Assembly: GCA_020633195.1 (NCBI GenBank)
Contig: JACKEC010000023.1
Span: 132,188 to 196,187, forward strand
Direction of reading: 5' to 3'
DNA: 64,000 nucleotides
Origin: Sandaracinaceae bacterium
GTDB taxonomy: Bacteria; Myxococcota_A; Polyangia; Polyangiales; Sandaracinaceae
The position numbers and the translations under genes are program-made. Below, one piece after another: positions 26,322 through 35,614 of the stretch. Position 1 is the first letter of the stretch. Each line of letters starts with the position of its first letter. The notes below the pieces were generated by a model, which saw nothing but the letters and a program-made list of their open reading frames with translations, had not been told where the DNA came from and did no database searches.

Positions 26322-27605
26322 CTAAGGGCACCCGAAGAGCAGGGCCTCGGTGGTCTCGCGGTTGGTCACGGCGTGGTGGACGACCACGTCGTCGCTGAGG
26401 ACCGCGACGCTCGCGGTGCCCTCGGCGCCGAGCTCATGGGTGTGGACGAAGGGCGGCCCGATCGGCTGCCCGGCGTCGTCGATGGCCACGACGGACAGCG
26501 CGCCGCGGATCGCGTCGCCGGCCCAGGCGAGGGTGCTCGTGACGACGAGCCCGAAGCGGGTGGCGGTCGCCGCGAGCTGGGGGCCGTCGAAGCCCGGCTG
26601 CGGATCGGGGAACGCGTCGAGCTCGTGCCTCTCCAACAGCGCGTCGTCGTCGCCGATCACGAGCAGCTCGAGGCGCACGCGCCCGTCGGGGTCCATGCGG
26701 CCGTACAGGATCCGGAGCTGACCGGGGGCGGCCCCCTCGACGAGGACCGCGTCGGTCCCCGCGACGGACAGGGTCGTCTCCCGCAGCGCCCCGTCTCGCC
26801 AGCGCCACAGGGTCGACGTCGGCCGGGTCCCCCGCGGTCGGGACACCCACGCGAAGCCGTCTCCGTCCGCGGTCACGCTCGCGACCGACTCGTAGGTGTG
26901 GAGGAGCTCGCGCGGGTCGGAGCCGTCCTCGCGCGTCAGCACGACTTGCGCGTAGGTGACGTCGCACTCGAAGCCGGCCAGCCCGAAGAGCCACTGGCCG
27001 CGGGTCCCCGCGATCCCAGAGCACCGCAGGTCCATCGGGCAGCCGGGGACCGACACCGGCGTGTCGAAGACGGGGACGTCCTCCACGACGATCGCCTCCG
27101 CCGCGTCGAGGGTGGTGAGCGCGAGGTCCCTGCAGATCGCGAGTCGACCCTCGGCGCCCCCCGCGGTCATGCGGGCGTCCGGCAGCCGCGCCACGGCGAG
27201 CGAGGTCTCGAGCCGTCCGTCCACCACGGTCACCGGGGCGGCGTACACGTTGGACGCTCGGTCTCTACACTCCCGCTGCTCGCTGACGACGACGTGGATC
27301 GCGTCGCCGCTCGCCACGACGTGGGGGTCCCTGAACTGGCCGCAGCGATCCGGTACCCACTCGAGCCGAGCGCGGTCCCGAAGCTGGAAGTCATCGCAGA
27401 GGACCCGCACCCCCGCGTCCCGCCGGCCCGCGTCCGGAACGCCTGCGTCCCTGTTCCCAGCGTCCCTGTTCCCAGCGTCTCGGTTCCCCGCGTCCAGGGT
27501 TCCCGCGTCGGGCGCGGCTTCCGACACCCGATGCGATCGGTAGCAGCCCGCGCACGCGAGCCCGACCGCGAGGACGGCGATCGAGGCTCGTCGAGGCGCC
27601 GTCAC
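26322..27605 (-). CDS. Lipoprotein with DAGNR tandem repeats
   Basis: Protein of 427 residues from the GTG at 27605, with lipobox VLAVGLACAGC. The linker is a run of pentapeptides, DAGNR three times then DAGVP, DAGRR, encoded by a 15-base tandem repeat. The mature domain (about 360 residues) has repeated beta-hairpin-like stretches (QWLFGLAGFECDVTYAQVVL, SVTADGDGFAWVSRPRG) suggestive of a beta-propeller, but no family is recognised. It begins 7 bases after the stop of the upstream hydrolase gene, so it is very likely in the same operon. Confidence 0.72.
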   Translation of the reverse strand: MTAPRRASIAVLAVGLACAGCYRSHRVSEAAPDAGTLDAGNRDAGNRDAGNRDAGVPDAGRRDAGVRVLCDDFQLRDRARLEWVPDRCGQFRDPHVVASGDAIHVVVSEQRECRDRASNVYAAPVTVVDGRLETSLAVARLPDARMTAGGAEGRLAICRDLALTTLDAAEAIVVEDVPVFDTPVSVPGCPMDLRCSGIAGTRGQWLFGLAGFECDVTYAQVVLTREDGSDPRELLHTYESVASVTADGDGFAWVSRPRGTRPTSTLWRWRDGALRETTLSVAGTDAVLVEGAAPGQLRILYGRMDPDGRVRLELLVIGDDDALLERHELDAFPDPQPGFDGPQLAATATRFGLVVTSTLAWAGDAIRGALSVVAIDDAGQPIGPPFVHTHELGAEGTASVAVLSDDVVVHHAVTNRETTEALLFGCP

Positions 27606-27612
27606 GAGCCCC

Positions 27613-29418
27613 TCAGCGATCCGCGAAGCCCGTGTCGATGACCTCGCACTGGCCGTCGTCGCGCGCGCTCACGAAGCAGCGGGTGACCATCGCGCGCATG
27701 TAGTCGGTCCGGACGAGGGCCGCGTGCCGCATCCCCGGCACGATCTCCGACATCGGGTTCTGCACGAGCACGCGCGTCGCGACCTCGGTCGACCCTTCGA
27801 AGGAGAAGGTGCCGGTGACGGGCAGGTCGACCTCGTCGAAGCCCACCGTCTCGTGATCGATCGGCCGCGCGAGGCTCGCGCCGAACGCGCGGGCCCACTG
27901 CTCGCTCGCGCGGTGCGCGATCAGGGGATCGTCGACCGCCTGAAGGAAGAGGATGGGCGTCGGCGGCGCGTCGCGATCCTCGGCCGCGATCGCGTACGCG
28001 AGCGGGTCGGCGCCGTCGCCGATCGTCTCCACGACCGCGAGCATCGTGCTCGGCTGCGGCTCCACGCCCCGCAGGACCCGCGCGGCGGCGACCGCGAAGA
28101 GCCCGTGGTTCATCAGCTCGGGGTAGCCCGCGCCGCCGACGAAGAGCGCCGCCCCGGTGAGGCCGCGCGCCGACGCCGTGGTGAGGCTCCCGCTGACCGC
28201 GCCGAGCGACATGCCCATGTAGTAGCGGGTGCCCTCGTCGAGCGCGTCGCTGACGCCGAGGTTCGTCTCCACCGCGGCCTCGATCGCGGCGAGCCCGCTG
28301 AGCACGGTCAGGTGATCCGCGGCGGCCTGGCGGAAGTTCTCGCGGGTGTGCAGCGGGCTGTCGAAGTCGATGAAGTCGAGGTCCCCGCCGCCCGTCGGGC
28401 CGACGCGGTTGCCGTGGCCGGGGAGGTCGATCGCGACGAAGGCGAAGCCCTCCGCCGCGAGGTCCGCGCCGATCGCGAAGACGTCGAGGGGGTTCTGGCC
28501 GCCGCCGTGCTGGTAGAGCACGACCGGGTAGGGCGCCGTGCCGGTCGCGGGCAGCACCACGATGAAGCCCGGTCGGGTCGTCCCGTTCGGGGCGGGCCCG
28601 CCGTCCGCGTCGAGCTCCCACGCCGCGCCGTCGTGGCGGTAGTCCGGGAGCGCGAGCACGCCGCGCAGGTAGGTCGGCGCGAACGCCGGCGCGTCCTCGA
28701 CGGTGGGCGCGTGGTCGGCGTCGAGGTCGGCCACCATCGCCGCCTCCGCGCTCTCGACGACGAGCGCGGGCGTCGCCGCGAGGCGCGCCTGCAGCGCGAC
28801 GAGCGCGTCCGGCCCGCGCGCGAGCGCCAGCCGCAGCGCGACGTCGACGGGCACGCCGACGGCCTCGGCGGCCGCGACCTGATCGGGGTGGGGCGCGCCG
28901 CCCTCGCAGATCGGGATCGCGTGCGCGTCCCCGGCGACGCCGGCCTCGAGCGCGAGGATCACCTCGACCGCGTCGTAGGGCAGCGGGTCGCGCGGCGTCA
29001 CGGTGAGGCTCGTCGAGGACACCGCCTCCACGATCACGGGGACGTCGAGCATCGTGAAGGAGCCCGAGCCGTCGCCCACGGCGACGCGCGCGTGGCTCGC
29101 GTCGACCGCGCCGGCGGGGCGGTCGAGCGGGACGACCCACGTGGGTCGGCGCGGCCAGCCGGTGATCGCCTCGATCTCGTGGGTCCACTCGAGGAAGCGC
29201 ACCGCGTCGCCCGCGCGATCGTTCTCGGGCACCACGAGGTGGTCGGCGCCGATCCACGTCGGGGACGGGAAGGCGTAGGTCGTCGCGGCGTCCGCGCAGA
29301 TCGGCGGAGGGGTGTCGCCCGCGTCCACCGGCGGGGTGCCCGCGTCGGTCCCCTCGCCGCCGCCATCGCAAGCGACGAGCAGCAGCGCACAAAACAACCT
29401 GCGCAATTTCACGTTCAC
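27613..29418 (-). CDS. Large alpha/beta-hydrolase lipoprotein
   Basis: Surface or periplasmic lipoprotein of 601 residues from the GTG at 29418: lipobox LFCALLLVAC, DAG linker, an N-terminal beta domain of about 230 residues, then an alpha/beta hydrolase. The oxyanion loop is VVLYQHGGGQNPLD, the nucleophile elbow GMSLGAVSG contains the likely catalytic Ser, and a late Asp is in LQAVDDPLI. The layout resembles large virulence-lipase-type (VolA-like) proteins; substrate unknown. The start overlaps the stop of the halogenase-like gene by 4 bases (29415-29418). Confidence 0.82.
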   Translation of the reverse strand: MNVKLRRLFCALLLVACDGGGEGTDAGTPPVDAGDTPPPICADAATTYAFPSPTWIGADHLVVPENDRAGDAVRFLEWTHEIEAITGWPRRPTWVVPLDRPAGAVDASHARVAVGDGSGSFTMLDVPVIVEAVSSTSLTVTPRDPLPYDAVEVILALEAGVAGDAHAIPICEGGAPHPDQVAAAEAVGVPVDVALRLALARGPDALVALQARLAATPALVVESAEAAMVADLDADHAPTVEDAPAFAPTYLRGVLALPDYRHDGAAWELDADGGPAPNGTTRPGFIVVLPATGTAPYPVVLYQHGGGQNPLDVFAIGADLAAEGFAFVAIDLPGHGNRVGPTGGGDLDFIDFDSPLHTRENFRQAAADHLTVLSGLAAIEAAVETNLGVSDALDEGTRYYMGMSLGAVSGSLTTASARGLTGAALFVGGAGYPELMNHGLFAVAAARVLRGVEPQPSTMLAVVETIGDGADPLAYAIAAEDRDAPPTPILFLQAVDDPLIAHRASEQWARAFGASLARPIDHETVGFDEVDLPVTGTFSFEGSTEVATRVLVQNPMSEIVPGMRHAALVRTDYMRAMVTRCFVSARDDGQCEVIDTGFADR

Positions 29419-30929
29419 GCCTCCACGAACTGATCGAGGCGGAGCGTCTTGCCGTCGTCCTCGCCCAGGAGCTTGAGCGACTCGCGCCGCCCGTAGTTGA
29501 ACACCTCTTCGGTGCGCGCGCGGATCTGCCGTCGCTTGCGCGGCGTCCCGACCTCGTCGAGCCACGGGCGCAGGCAGTCCACGCCGAGGTTGTACTCGCC
29601 GAGGTTGCGCTCGTAGTAGGCGCCGGTCTTCAAGAGGTGCTCGCGCACGCGGCGGAACAGCGCCGAGAAGTGCTCGAGCGCCGCGATCGTCTCGGGCCCG
29701 CGCGCGAGCTCCTTGAGGAGGAACTTCTCGTCGAGGTGGTCGCCCTTCACGATCGGGTCGAGCCAGAGGTTGTAGTAGCAGCCGAGGTCGAAGTTCAGCT
29801 TCACCCGCATCAGGTCGTAGCTGCCGAAGCACGGGTAGAGGTCGCGGTAGAGCAGCATCGTCGCTTCGAAGCGGAACTGCATGAACGCGTCGTAGGTCCG
29901 CGCGCGGTCCGCGACGTCCTCGCCCGCCAGATCCCGGCGCACCAGGTCGGTCACGTACTCGCACTCGAGCGAGATGAAGTCCGAGCCCGGGCTGTAGAAG
30001 GGGTCCGGGAACGCGGCCGCGTCGCCGAGGAGCGCCCACCGCTCGGCGCCGTGGAAGAAGCGCTTCGTCGCGTAGGACAGCTGGGTGAAGCCCTCGAGGT
30101 CGAGGCCCTCGACGTCCTCGATCATCGACGCCACCGCGCGGTGCTCGCGGAGGAATTCCAGGAAGCCGTCCTTGGTGCGGATGCCGCGGCGGAAGACGTC
30201 CTTCTCGCCGACGAGCCCGACGCTCGTGACGCCGCGGCCGAGCGGGATGAACCAGATCCAGTAGCCGGGGTAGAGGAAGTGGTTGGTGCTCAGTGAGCGC
30301 GCGACCCAGCGGCTGCGGCTGCGCCAAGGCCGGTCCTGGATGGAGTCGAAGTCCCGGACGCCCTCGTAGCGACCCCACACCGACGCCATGCAGTGGTCGT
30401 CCACCGGCAGGCGCAGGTCCTTGAGCCGCGCGATCGTGCTGGCGCGGCCCGTCGCGTCGACGATCCAGCGCGCCTTCACCGGGGCGCCGTCGAGCGTGAA
30501 GGTGTGCGCGTCCAGGTCGACGTCGCGCGCGGGCGCGCCCACCCGGACGTCGACGCCGTCCGCGATGTTCATCTGCAATAGGTCTTGCTCGAACCGGGCC
30601 CGGTCGAGCTGGAAGCTCGGCGTCGGCGGCGGCCGGTCCGTCCCGAGCTCCGAGAGCCGCGTGAGCTCGCCGTCCTTGCGCTCCGTGTCGAAGAAGAAGC
30701 GGAGCCCGTTCTTCGGCAGGTGCTGGTCGTAGAGGTACGTGCTCAGGCCGAGCTTCGCGACGAGGTAGTGCGCGGCGATCTCGACCGTCGACTCACCCAC
30801 CTTCCAGCGGCGGTCGCCGCTCTGCTCGACGATCATCACGGAGGCGTCGGGCGCCTCTCGACGGAGCTGACGGGCGAGGAGGTTCCCGGAGAGCCCCCCG
30901 CCCAGGATGGCCACATCCACCTGGTGCAC
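29415..30929 (-). CDS. Flavin-dependent-halogenase-like FAD mono-oxygenase
   Basis: Cytoplasmic flavoprotein of 504 residues. The FAD dinucleotide motif GGGLSG is at 10-15, KVGEST at 43-48, and the flavin-halogenase signature WxWxIP is present as WIWFIP at 224-229. GDAAAFPDPFYSPG binds FAD. Lys73 in PKNGLRF aligns by eye with the conserved lysine region of tryptophan-type halogenases. These features support a halogenase-like or closely related epoxidase/oxidase. The substrate is unknown, and halogenation cannot be proven from sequence. The start is the GTG at 30929. It is first in a three-gene run with the two lipoproteins. Confidence 0.82.
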   Translation of the reverse strand: MHQVDVAILGGGLSGNLLARQLRREAPDASVMIVEQSGDRRWKVGESTVEIAAHYLVAKLGLSTYLYDQHLPKNGLRFFFDTERKDGELTRLSELGTDRPPPTPSFQLDRARFEQDLLQMNIADGVDVRVGAPARDVDLDAHTFTLDGAPVKARWIVDATGRASTIARLKDLRLPVDDHCMASVWGRYEGVRDFDSIQDRPWRSRSRWVARSLSTNHFLYPGYWIWFIPLGRGVTSVGLVGEKDVFRRGIRTKDGFLEFLREHRAVASMIEDVEGLDLEGFTQLSYATKRFFHGAERWALLGDAAAFPDPFYSPGSDFISLECEYVTDLVRRDLAGEDVADRARTYDAFMQFRFEATMLLYRDLYPCFGSYDLMRVKLNFDLGCYYNLWLDPIVKGDHLDEKFLLKELARGPETIAALEHFSALFRRVREHLLKTGAYYERNLGEYNLGVDCLRPWLDEVGTPRKRRQIRARTEEVFNYGRRESLKLLGEDDGKTLRLDQFVEA

Positions 30930-31054
30930 GGCGGCTACGGTAGCTCTCGCGCCGCTCGCTCGCCACGCGCCCTCGCGGCCGCCCGGATCCCCCCGAAAAG
31001 CTGCCTCTGACAGATCGTCGAGAATGCGCGGCCGCCGTCGGGTGTGGGGTCCTC

Positions 31055-31576
31055 ATGTCACGCGACACCTCATCGAGGTGGGCCGCCGCTTTTGGCGCGC
31101 TCGCCGTAACCGTCACCGGCGTACTCCTCGCGTTCCGAGGGGGCTCGCCGCTCGCCTGTCTCGCCGTCGTCCCGATCCTCGTCGGGCTCGTCGGCTCGAG
31201 CTTCGGGCGAACCTGGGGCGTCTTCGCCACCGTCGGCGGAGCCGCCCTCATGCTCGTCGCCTTCGGCGTCCACGAGGTCCCCGGCTGGGCCGCCATGACG
31301 GCGGTCGGCGGGCTGGCCGTCGTCTTGCCGGGTCTCTTCCGCGCCTTCCGCTTCGACGCGGTCGCCGCCTCGGCGTGGATGGTGCTGGCCGGCCTCAGCG
31401 GCAGCGCCGGCGCGCTCGCCTGGGACGAGCTCGACGAGCCCCCGGTGGCCGCCGCGCCCGACCTCGACAAGCCCGTCGCCCACGACGGCTACGGCTTCGA
31501 GGTGCGGTGGGAGAGCCGCCAGGGCGATCGCCCCTGCCACCACCGCGGGCGCTGGCGCGGCCGCGGCCGCTGGTAG
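31055..31576 (+). CDS. Small hypothetical membrane protein
   Basis: Protein of 173 residues with about four to five membrane helices in the first 130 residues (for example AFGALAVTVTGVLLAF and LACLAVVPILVGLVGSSFG), then a polar tail ending in an Arg/His/Gly-rich stretch (RGRWRGRGRW). No family recognised. It converges on the esterase lipoprotein with only 8 bases between the stops. Confidence 0.6.
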   Translation: MSRDTSSRWAAAFGALAVTVTGVLLAFRGGSPLACLAVVPILVGLVGSSFGRTWGVFATVGGAALMLVAFGVHEVPGWAAMTAVGGLAVVLPGLFRAFRFDAVAASAWMVLAGLSGSAGALAWDELDEPPVAAAPDLDKPVAHDGYGFEVRWESRQGDRPCHHRGRWRGRGRW

Positions 31577-31584
31577 AACGCTCG

Positions 31585-32595
31585 CTAGATCGACAGCAGG
31601 TAGTCGTAGAGATCGCGTCGCCCGTCGCGCCAGATCTGGTGGCCCAGGCCGGGGATCCGGCACGACGCGACCTCGCCCCCCGCCTCGCATCCGACGAAGC
31701 GCTGGCAGGGCGCGGGGGACCGTGGCTCGACGGTCGTCGAGCAGCCTTGTCGGGCGCGGAAGCCCTCGATCGTCGCCTCCTCGTCCGCGTGGCGGGTCGT
31801 GTCGTCCTCGCCCATCACGCTCAGCACCATGACCTCGCCCACGCACTGAGCGCTCGGCGGGTGATCCGGGTCGCAGACGCCGGGCCCGTACGAGAAGCAT
31901 CGGCCGCCGCTCGGCACGATCGCGCGGATGGCGTCGCCGCGCAGGCAGCCGAGGTGGAACGCCATCTGGCCACCGTTGCTCATGCCCATCGCGAAGACGC
32001 GGTTCAGGTCGATGCAGTAGTTCGCGGCGAGGTGCGCGAGCACCTGGTCGAAGACGGTGAGGCTCGCCTCGAGGTTGAACGGCACGAAGTGCGTCTCGGC
32101 CCACTCGGGGGCGGTCCAGCCCTGCGGCGCGACCTGGATCGTCGCTCCTCCTTCGGCCTCGCTGAAGCGGTCGAAGTTGAACTGGTTCGTGTTCGAGGAG
32201 CCGCCGACCCCGTGGTAGGTGAACACGACCGGGTGCGGGCGCGCCGGGTCGTAGGGCTCCGGGACGAAGAGGTCGTAGCCGCGGTCGACGCCGTCGACGC
32301 TCGTGGTCTGATCGGTCAGCGCGCCGGTCGGCCCGGACGTCGCTCCGCAGCCCGCGCTTGGCCGCACCGGGACGACCGTCGGTCCGCCCCCCGCGTCGTC
32401 GAGGTCGGGGCCCGCGTCGGCGAGGCTGGCGTCCGCGCCGGGGCCCGCGTCGACCGCGGCCTCGCCGGCGTCCGACCCGGACGCGCCCGCGTCCCTCGTG
32501 GCGGCGTCGAGCGAGGGCGAGCCAGCGTCGACGGCTCCGGGCGAGTCGCCGCAGCCAGCCAGCGCCAGGGCGATCAGGATCGAGGTGCAGCGCAT
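31585..32595 (-). CDS. Esterase/PHB-depolymerase-like lipoprotein
   Basis: Lipoprotein of 336 residues: lipobox LIALALAGC, a DAG-rich linker of about 55 residues, then an alpha/beta hydrolase of the LpqC/feruloyl-esterase type. HPVVFTYHGVGGSSNTN forms the oxyanion region, GMSNGGQMA is the nucleophile elbow, and GLGHQIW supplies the catalytic His. It is predicted to be outside the cytoplasm and to cleave ester bonds in polymers; substrate unknown. It lies 34 bases downstream of the aminotransferase gene on the same strand. Confidence 0.83.
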   Translation of the reverse strand: MRCTSILIALALAGCGDSPGAVDAGSPSLDAATRDAGASGSDAGEAAVDAGPGADASLADAGPDLDDAGGGPTVVPVRPSAGCGATSGPTGALTDQTTSVDGVDRGYDLFVPEPYDPARPHPVVFTYHGVGGSSNTNQFNFDRFSEAEGGATIQVAPQGWTAPEWAETHFVPFNLEASLTVFDQVLAHLAANYCIDLNRVFAMGMSNGGQMAFHLGCLRGDAIRAIVPSGGRCFSYGPGVCDPDHPPSAQCVGEVMVLSVMGEDDTTRHADEEATIEGFRARQGCSTTVEPRSPAPCQRFVGCEAGGEVASCRIPGLGHQIWRDGRRDLYDYLLSI

Positions 32596-32629
32596 GGCGA
32601 ACAGTCTCGCACGGGAGCCCGGAGCGGGC

Positions 32630-33835
32630 TCAGGCGGCCGCGGCGAGGATCGGGATCGCGAGGTCGAGCGCCGCGTCGAGATCGTCGAGCGCGATCATCA
32701 GCGGCGGCAGGAGCCGCACGATCGAGCCGTGCGTGTCCTTGGCGAGGACGCCGGCGGCGGCGAGGTCGTGCGCCACCTGCTTGGCCACCCGCTCGCGGTA
32801 CTCGACCGCGATCATGAGCCCGCGGCCGCGCACGTCGGCGAAGCGCGCGAGCGGGAGCTCGGCCCGCAGCCGCTCGAGCGCGTGCGCGCCGAGGCGCGCT
32901 GAACGGTCGCAGAGGCCCTCGTCCTCGATCACGTCGAGCGCGGCGAGGGTCGACGCGGCGGCGAGGGGGTTGCCGCCGTAGGTCGAGCCGTGCGAGCCGG
33001 GGGTGAACACGTCCATCACCTCGCGGTCCGCGCACACGCACGAGACCGGGTACACGCCGCCCGAGAGCGCCTTGCCGAGGATCAGCACGTCGGGCCGCGC
33101 GTCCTCGTGCTCGAACGCGAACATGCGACCCGTCCGGCCGAGCCCCGTCTGGATCTCGTCCCAGGCGAGGAGCACGCGGTGGGCGAGGGTGATCTCGCGG
33201 ACCCGCCGCATCCAGCCGTCGGGCGCGATGCGGACGCCGCCTTCACCTTGGACCGGCTCGAAGAGCACGCCGACGGTGCTCGGGCCGATCGCGCGCTCGA
33301 GCGCGTCCGCGTCGCCGAACGGCACGAGCGTGAAGCCCGGCGTGTAGGGGCCGAACCCGCGGCGGTACTCCGGCTCGTCCGAGAACGAGACGATGGTGGT
33401 CGTGCGGCCGTGGAAGTTGCCCGCCGCGACGACGATCTCCTGGTCGCCCTCGGCCACGCCCTTGTGCTCGAGCCCCCAGCGCCGCATCGCCTTGATCGCG
33501 GTCTCGACCGCCTCGGCGCCCGTGTTCATCGGCAGCACCTTCTCGAAGCCGGTGAGCTCCGCGATGCGCTCGAGCATCGGCCCCACGCGGTCGTTGTGGA
33601 ACGCGCGCGAGGTGAGGGTGAGGCGCTGGGCTTGCTCCACGAGCGCGGCGACGATCCGCGGGTGACAGTGGCCTTGGGACACCGCCGAGTAGGCGCCGAG
33701 GAAGTCGTAGTAGCGCCGGCCCTCCACGTCCCAGAGGAAGGCCCCTTCGCCGCGACACAGCACGACGCCGAGGGGCGCGTAGTTGTGGGCGCCGAACCGG
33801 TCGGCGCGGTCGATGTGCGCTTCGGTGAGGGTCAT
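32630..33835 (-). CDS. rocD: Ornithine aminotransferase
   Basis: Class III PLP aminotransferase of 401 residues, predicted to convert ornithine and 2-oxoglutarate to glutamate semialdehyde and glutamate. FGAHNYAPLGVVLCRGEG, WDVEGRRYYDFLGAYSAVSQ and GHCHP are typical of ornithine aminotransferases rather than acetylornithine or GABA enzymes. LPMNTGAEAVETAIK binds PLP phosphate, AWDEIQTG contacts the ring, and Lys255 in LGKALSGG forms the Schiff base. The ATG at 33835 gives the family's usual N-terminus. Confidence 0.9.
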   Translation of the reverse strand: MTLTEAHIDRADRFGAHNYAPLGVVLCRGEGAFLWDVEGRRYYDFLGAYSAVSQGHCHPRIVAALVEQAQRLTLTSRAFHNDRVGPMLERIAELTGFEKVLPMNTGAEAVETAIKAMRRWGLEHKGVAEGDQEIVVAAGNFHGRTTTIVSFSDEPEYRRGFGPYTPGFTLVPFGDADALERAIGPSTVGVLFEPVQGEGGVRIAPDGWMRRVREITLAHRVLLAWDEIQTGLGRTGRMFAFEHEDARPDVLILGKALSGGVYPVSCVCADREVMDVFTPGSHGSTYGGNPLAAASTLAALDVIEDEGLCDRSARLGAHALERLRAELPLARFADVRGRGLMIAVEYRERVAKQVAHDLAAAGVLAKDTHGSIVRLLPPLMIALDDLDAALDLAIPILAAAA

Positions 33836-33945
33836 CGATCCCCAAGTACGCACCGCCGCGGAGCGGGCCGCGGATGATGACGATGGACGGAACGACGACG
33901 CGCCCCGCCGGAGCGGAGCGCGTCGAAGGGAGAGGGGGCCGGGGG

Positions 33946-35403
33946 CTACTGGTCGGACGTGAGCAGGAAGGGGTAGTTGACGCCCACGGGCATCCCGCCG
34001 TCGGGCTGCGGGAAGCTCCAGCGACGCACCGCGTTGGCGATGCACGACTCGACCGAGGCGTTGGCGAGGGTGCTGCTCGCGACCGTGGAGGCCTGCACCA
34101 CGCCGTTGCCGTCGACGGTCCAGCTCACGACCACGCGGCCCTCGATGCTCGGGTTGGTGCTCAGGCCCTGCTCGTAGCAGAAGCGGACCTGGTTGAGGTT
34201 GCGGCGCACGACCCGGCGGATGGCCTCGCGGCTGAGGCCGCCGCGGACGACCGCGTTGCCGCTGATGGGCGACACGTCCGCGCCGCGGCGCTGCCGGAGG
34301 GCGCCGACGCCGTGACCGTAGCGGCCGGTGCCGTTGCCGTGACCGCAGTCCCGACCGCGGCCGCAGGAGCCGATGGTGCCGAGGTTGCCCACGCCGTAGG
34401 TGCCCTGCCCGGTGCCGCCCGCGCCGCGGCCGGTGCCGCGCATGCCGAGGCCGTAGGTGCCGAAGCTGTCACCCTGCGCGTCGCCCATCAGCTCGCCGAG
34501 CGCGTTCGTGTCGTCGAAGCCGTGCGCCTGGTCGGCGCCGAAGGGGGAGGTCGGCACGTTCCACGAGCCCATGAGCGCGGCCACGGTCCCGATGGTGCTG
34601 CTGGTCGCGATGTTCTCGCGGATGCGCTCGCGCGCCATCTCGGGGGTCTCGTCGCTGCCGCGGATCGCGAACCGGCGGTTCGTCTGGGGGGCGTCGTCGC
34701 GGCCGCTGTCGCCCGACTCGCCCTCGTGGGCCTGCCCCGCGTCGCCGGCGGACTCGGTGGAGTCGGCCTCCCACTCGACGGGCTCCTCGGGCACCACCTC
34801 CGGCGCCGCGTCGAGGTACTGGACCATGCGGTCGGTCGCCGAGACCGTGTCGAGGCTGAGCGCGCTGGTGTGCGGGGGCATGAAGTAGAACATCACGAGG
34901 AAGAGCGCGTGCACGCCGACCGAGACGCCGACCCACGCGTAGCGTCGCCACACGACCGGCGCGGCGGCCGCGATGGACTTGCCGGCGAACGTCGGCCGCA
35001 CGACCACGGACAGCCCGGCGTGGTCGATCTGCGCGGTCGCGCCGTCCGGGAGCGGGTAGAGCGACGCGCCCGCGAGGTCCGCGTAGGGCGTCAGCTTCCC
35101 TTCCTCCTGCAGCTCGGCGAACGTCTTCGTCGCGTCCCCGGCGCGGACCGTCCCGGTGGCGCCCGCGGGGAGGACGCAGAAGAGGCGCCCGCCCTGCTCG
35201 ACCACGGCGGGGAACGCCTCGGCGACGTCCCCGACCTGCTCGATCACGACATCGCGCGGCGGGCTCACGTGCTCGACGTGGAGCACGTTCTCGCCCCACA
35301 TCACGACGACCTCGACGGCGCTGTCGCTCGTCTCCACCTCGGCCGGGTTGATGGGCGGTGCGCTCGCGGTGATGCCCCAGCTCGTCTCGTTGCTCGCGTC
35401 CAT
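33946..35403 (-). CDS. AgmX/PglI-like protein with TonB-type C-terminus
   Basis: Protein of 485 residues. A cytoplasmic N-terminal domain (about 28-140, AVEVVVMWGENVLHVEHVSP) is followed by one membrane helix (about 155-175), an acidic linker, a Gly-rich region (GMRGTGRGAGGTGQGTYGVG) and a C-terminal TonB/AgmX-type domain (about 390-480, LSREAIRRVVRRNLNQVRFC ... AVRRWSFPQP). Related proteins in Myxococcus are linked to gliding motility and periplasm-spanning complexes; whether that applies here is an inference. The ATG at 35403 is chosen because upstream sequence is not conserved-looking. Confidence 0.82.
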   Translation of the reverse strand: MDASNETSWGITASAPPINPAEVETSDSAVEVVVMWGENVLHVEHVSPPRDVVIEQVGDVAEAFPAVVEQGGRLFCVLPAGATGTVRAGDATKTFAELQEEGKLTPYADLAGASLYPLPDGATAQIDHAGLSVVVRPTFAGKSIAAAAPVVWRRYAWVGVSVGVHALFLVMFYFMPPHTSALSLDTVSATDRMVQYLDAAPEVVPEEPVEWEADSTESAGDAGQAHEGESGDSGRDDAPQTNRRFAIRGSDETPEMARERIRENIATSSTIGTVAALMGSWNVPTSPFGADQAHGFDDTNALGELMGDAQGDSFGTYGLGMRGTGRGAGGTGQGTYGVGNLGTIGSCGRGRDCGHGNGTGRYGHGVGALRQRRGADVSPISGNAVVRGGLSREAIRRVVRRNLNQVRFCYEQGLSTNPSIEGRVVVSWTVDGNGVVQASTVASSTLANASVESCIANAVRRWSFPQPDGGMPVGVNYPFLLTSDQ

Positions 35404-35614
35404 GATGCTCGTCTCCCTCTTCCGGGCGCGCTCGACGCGCACCCCTCCATCGTCCTCGGTGACCGGGCTGGCCTTCGCGCCCTCGGCGGGCCGCCCTCTC
35501 ACCGTTCTCGCGAGTTCCGACAGCGGCCTCGGGGGGAGGTTCCGGGCGGGGTTCGAAAAAAGATCGGCGCTCGGCCCGCCTCGAACGCCTCGGAAACTGG
35601 AGTAGCCTGCCGCG

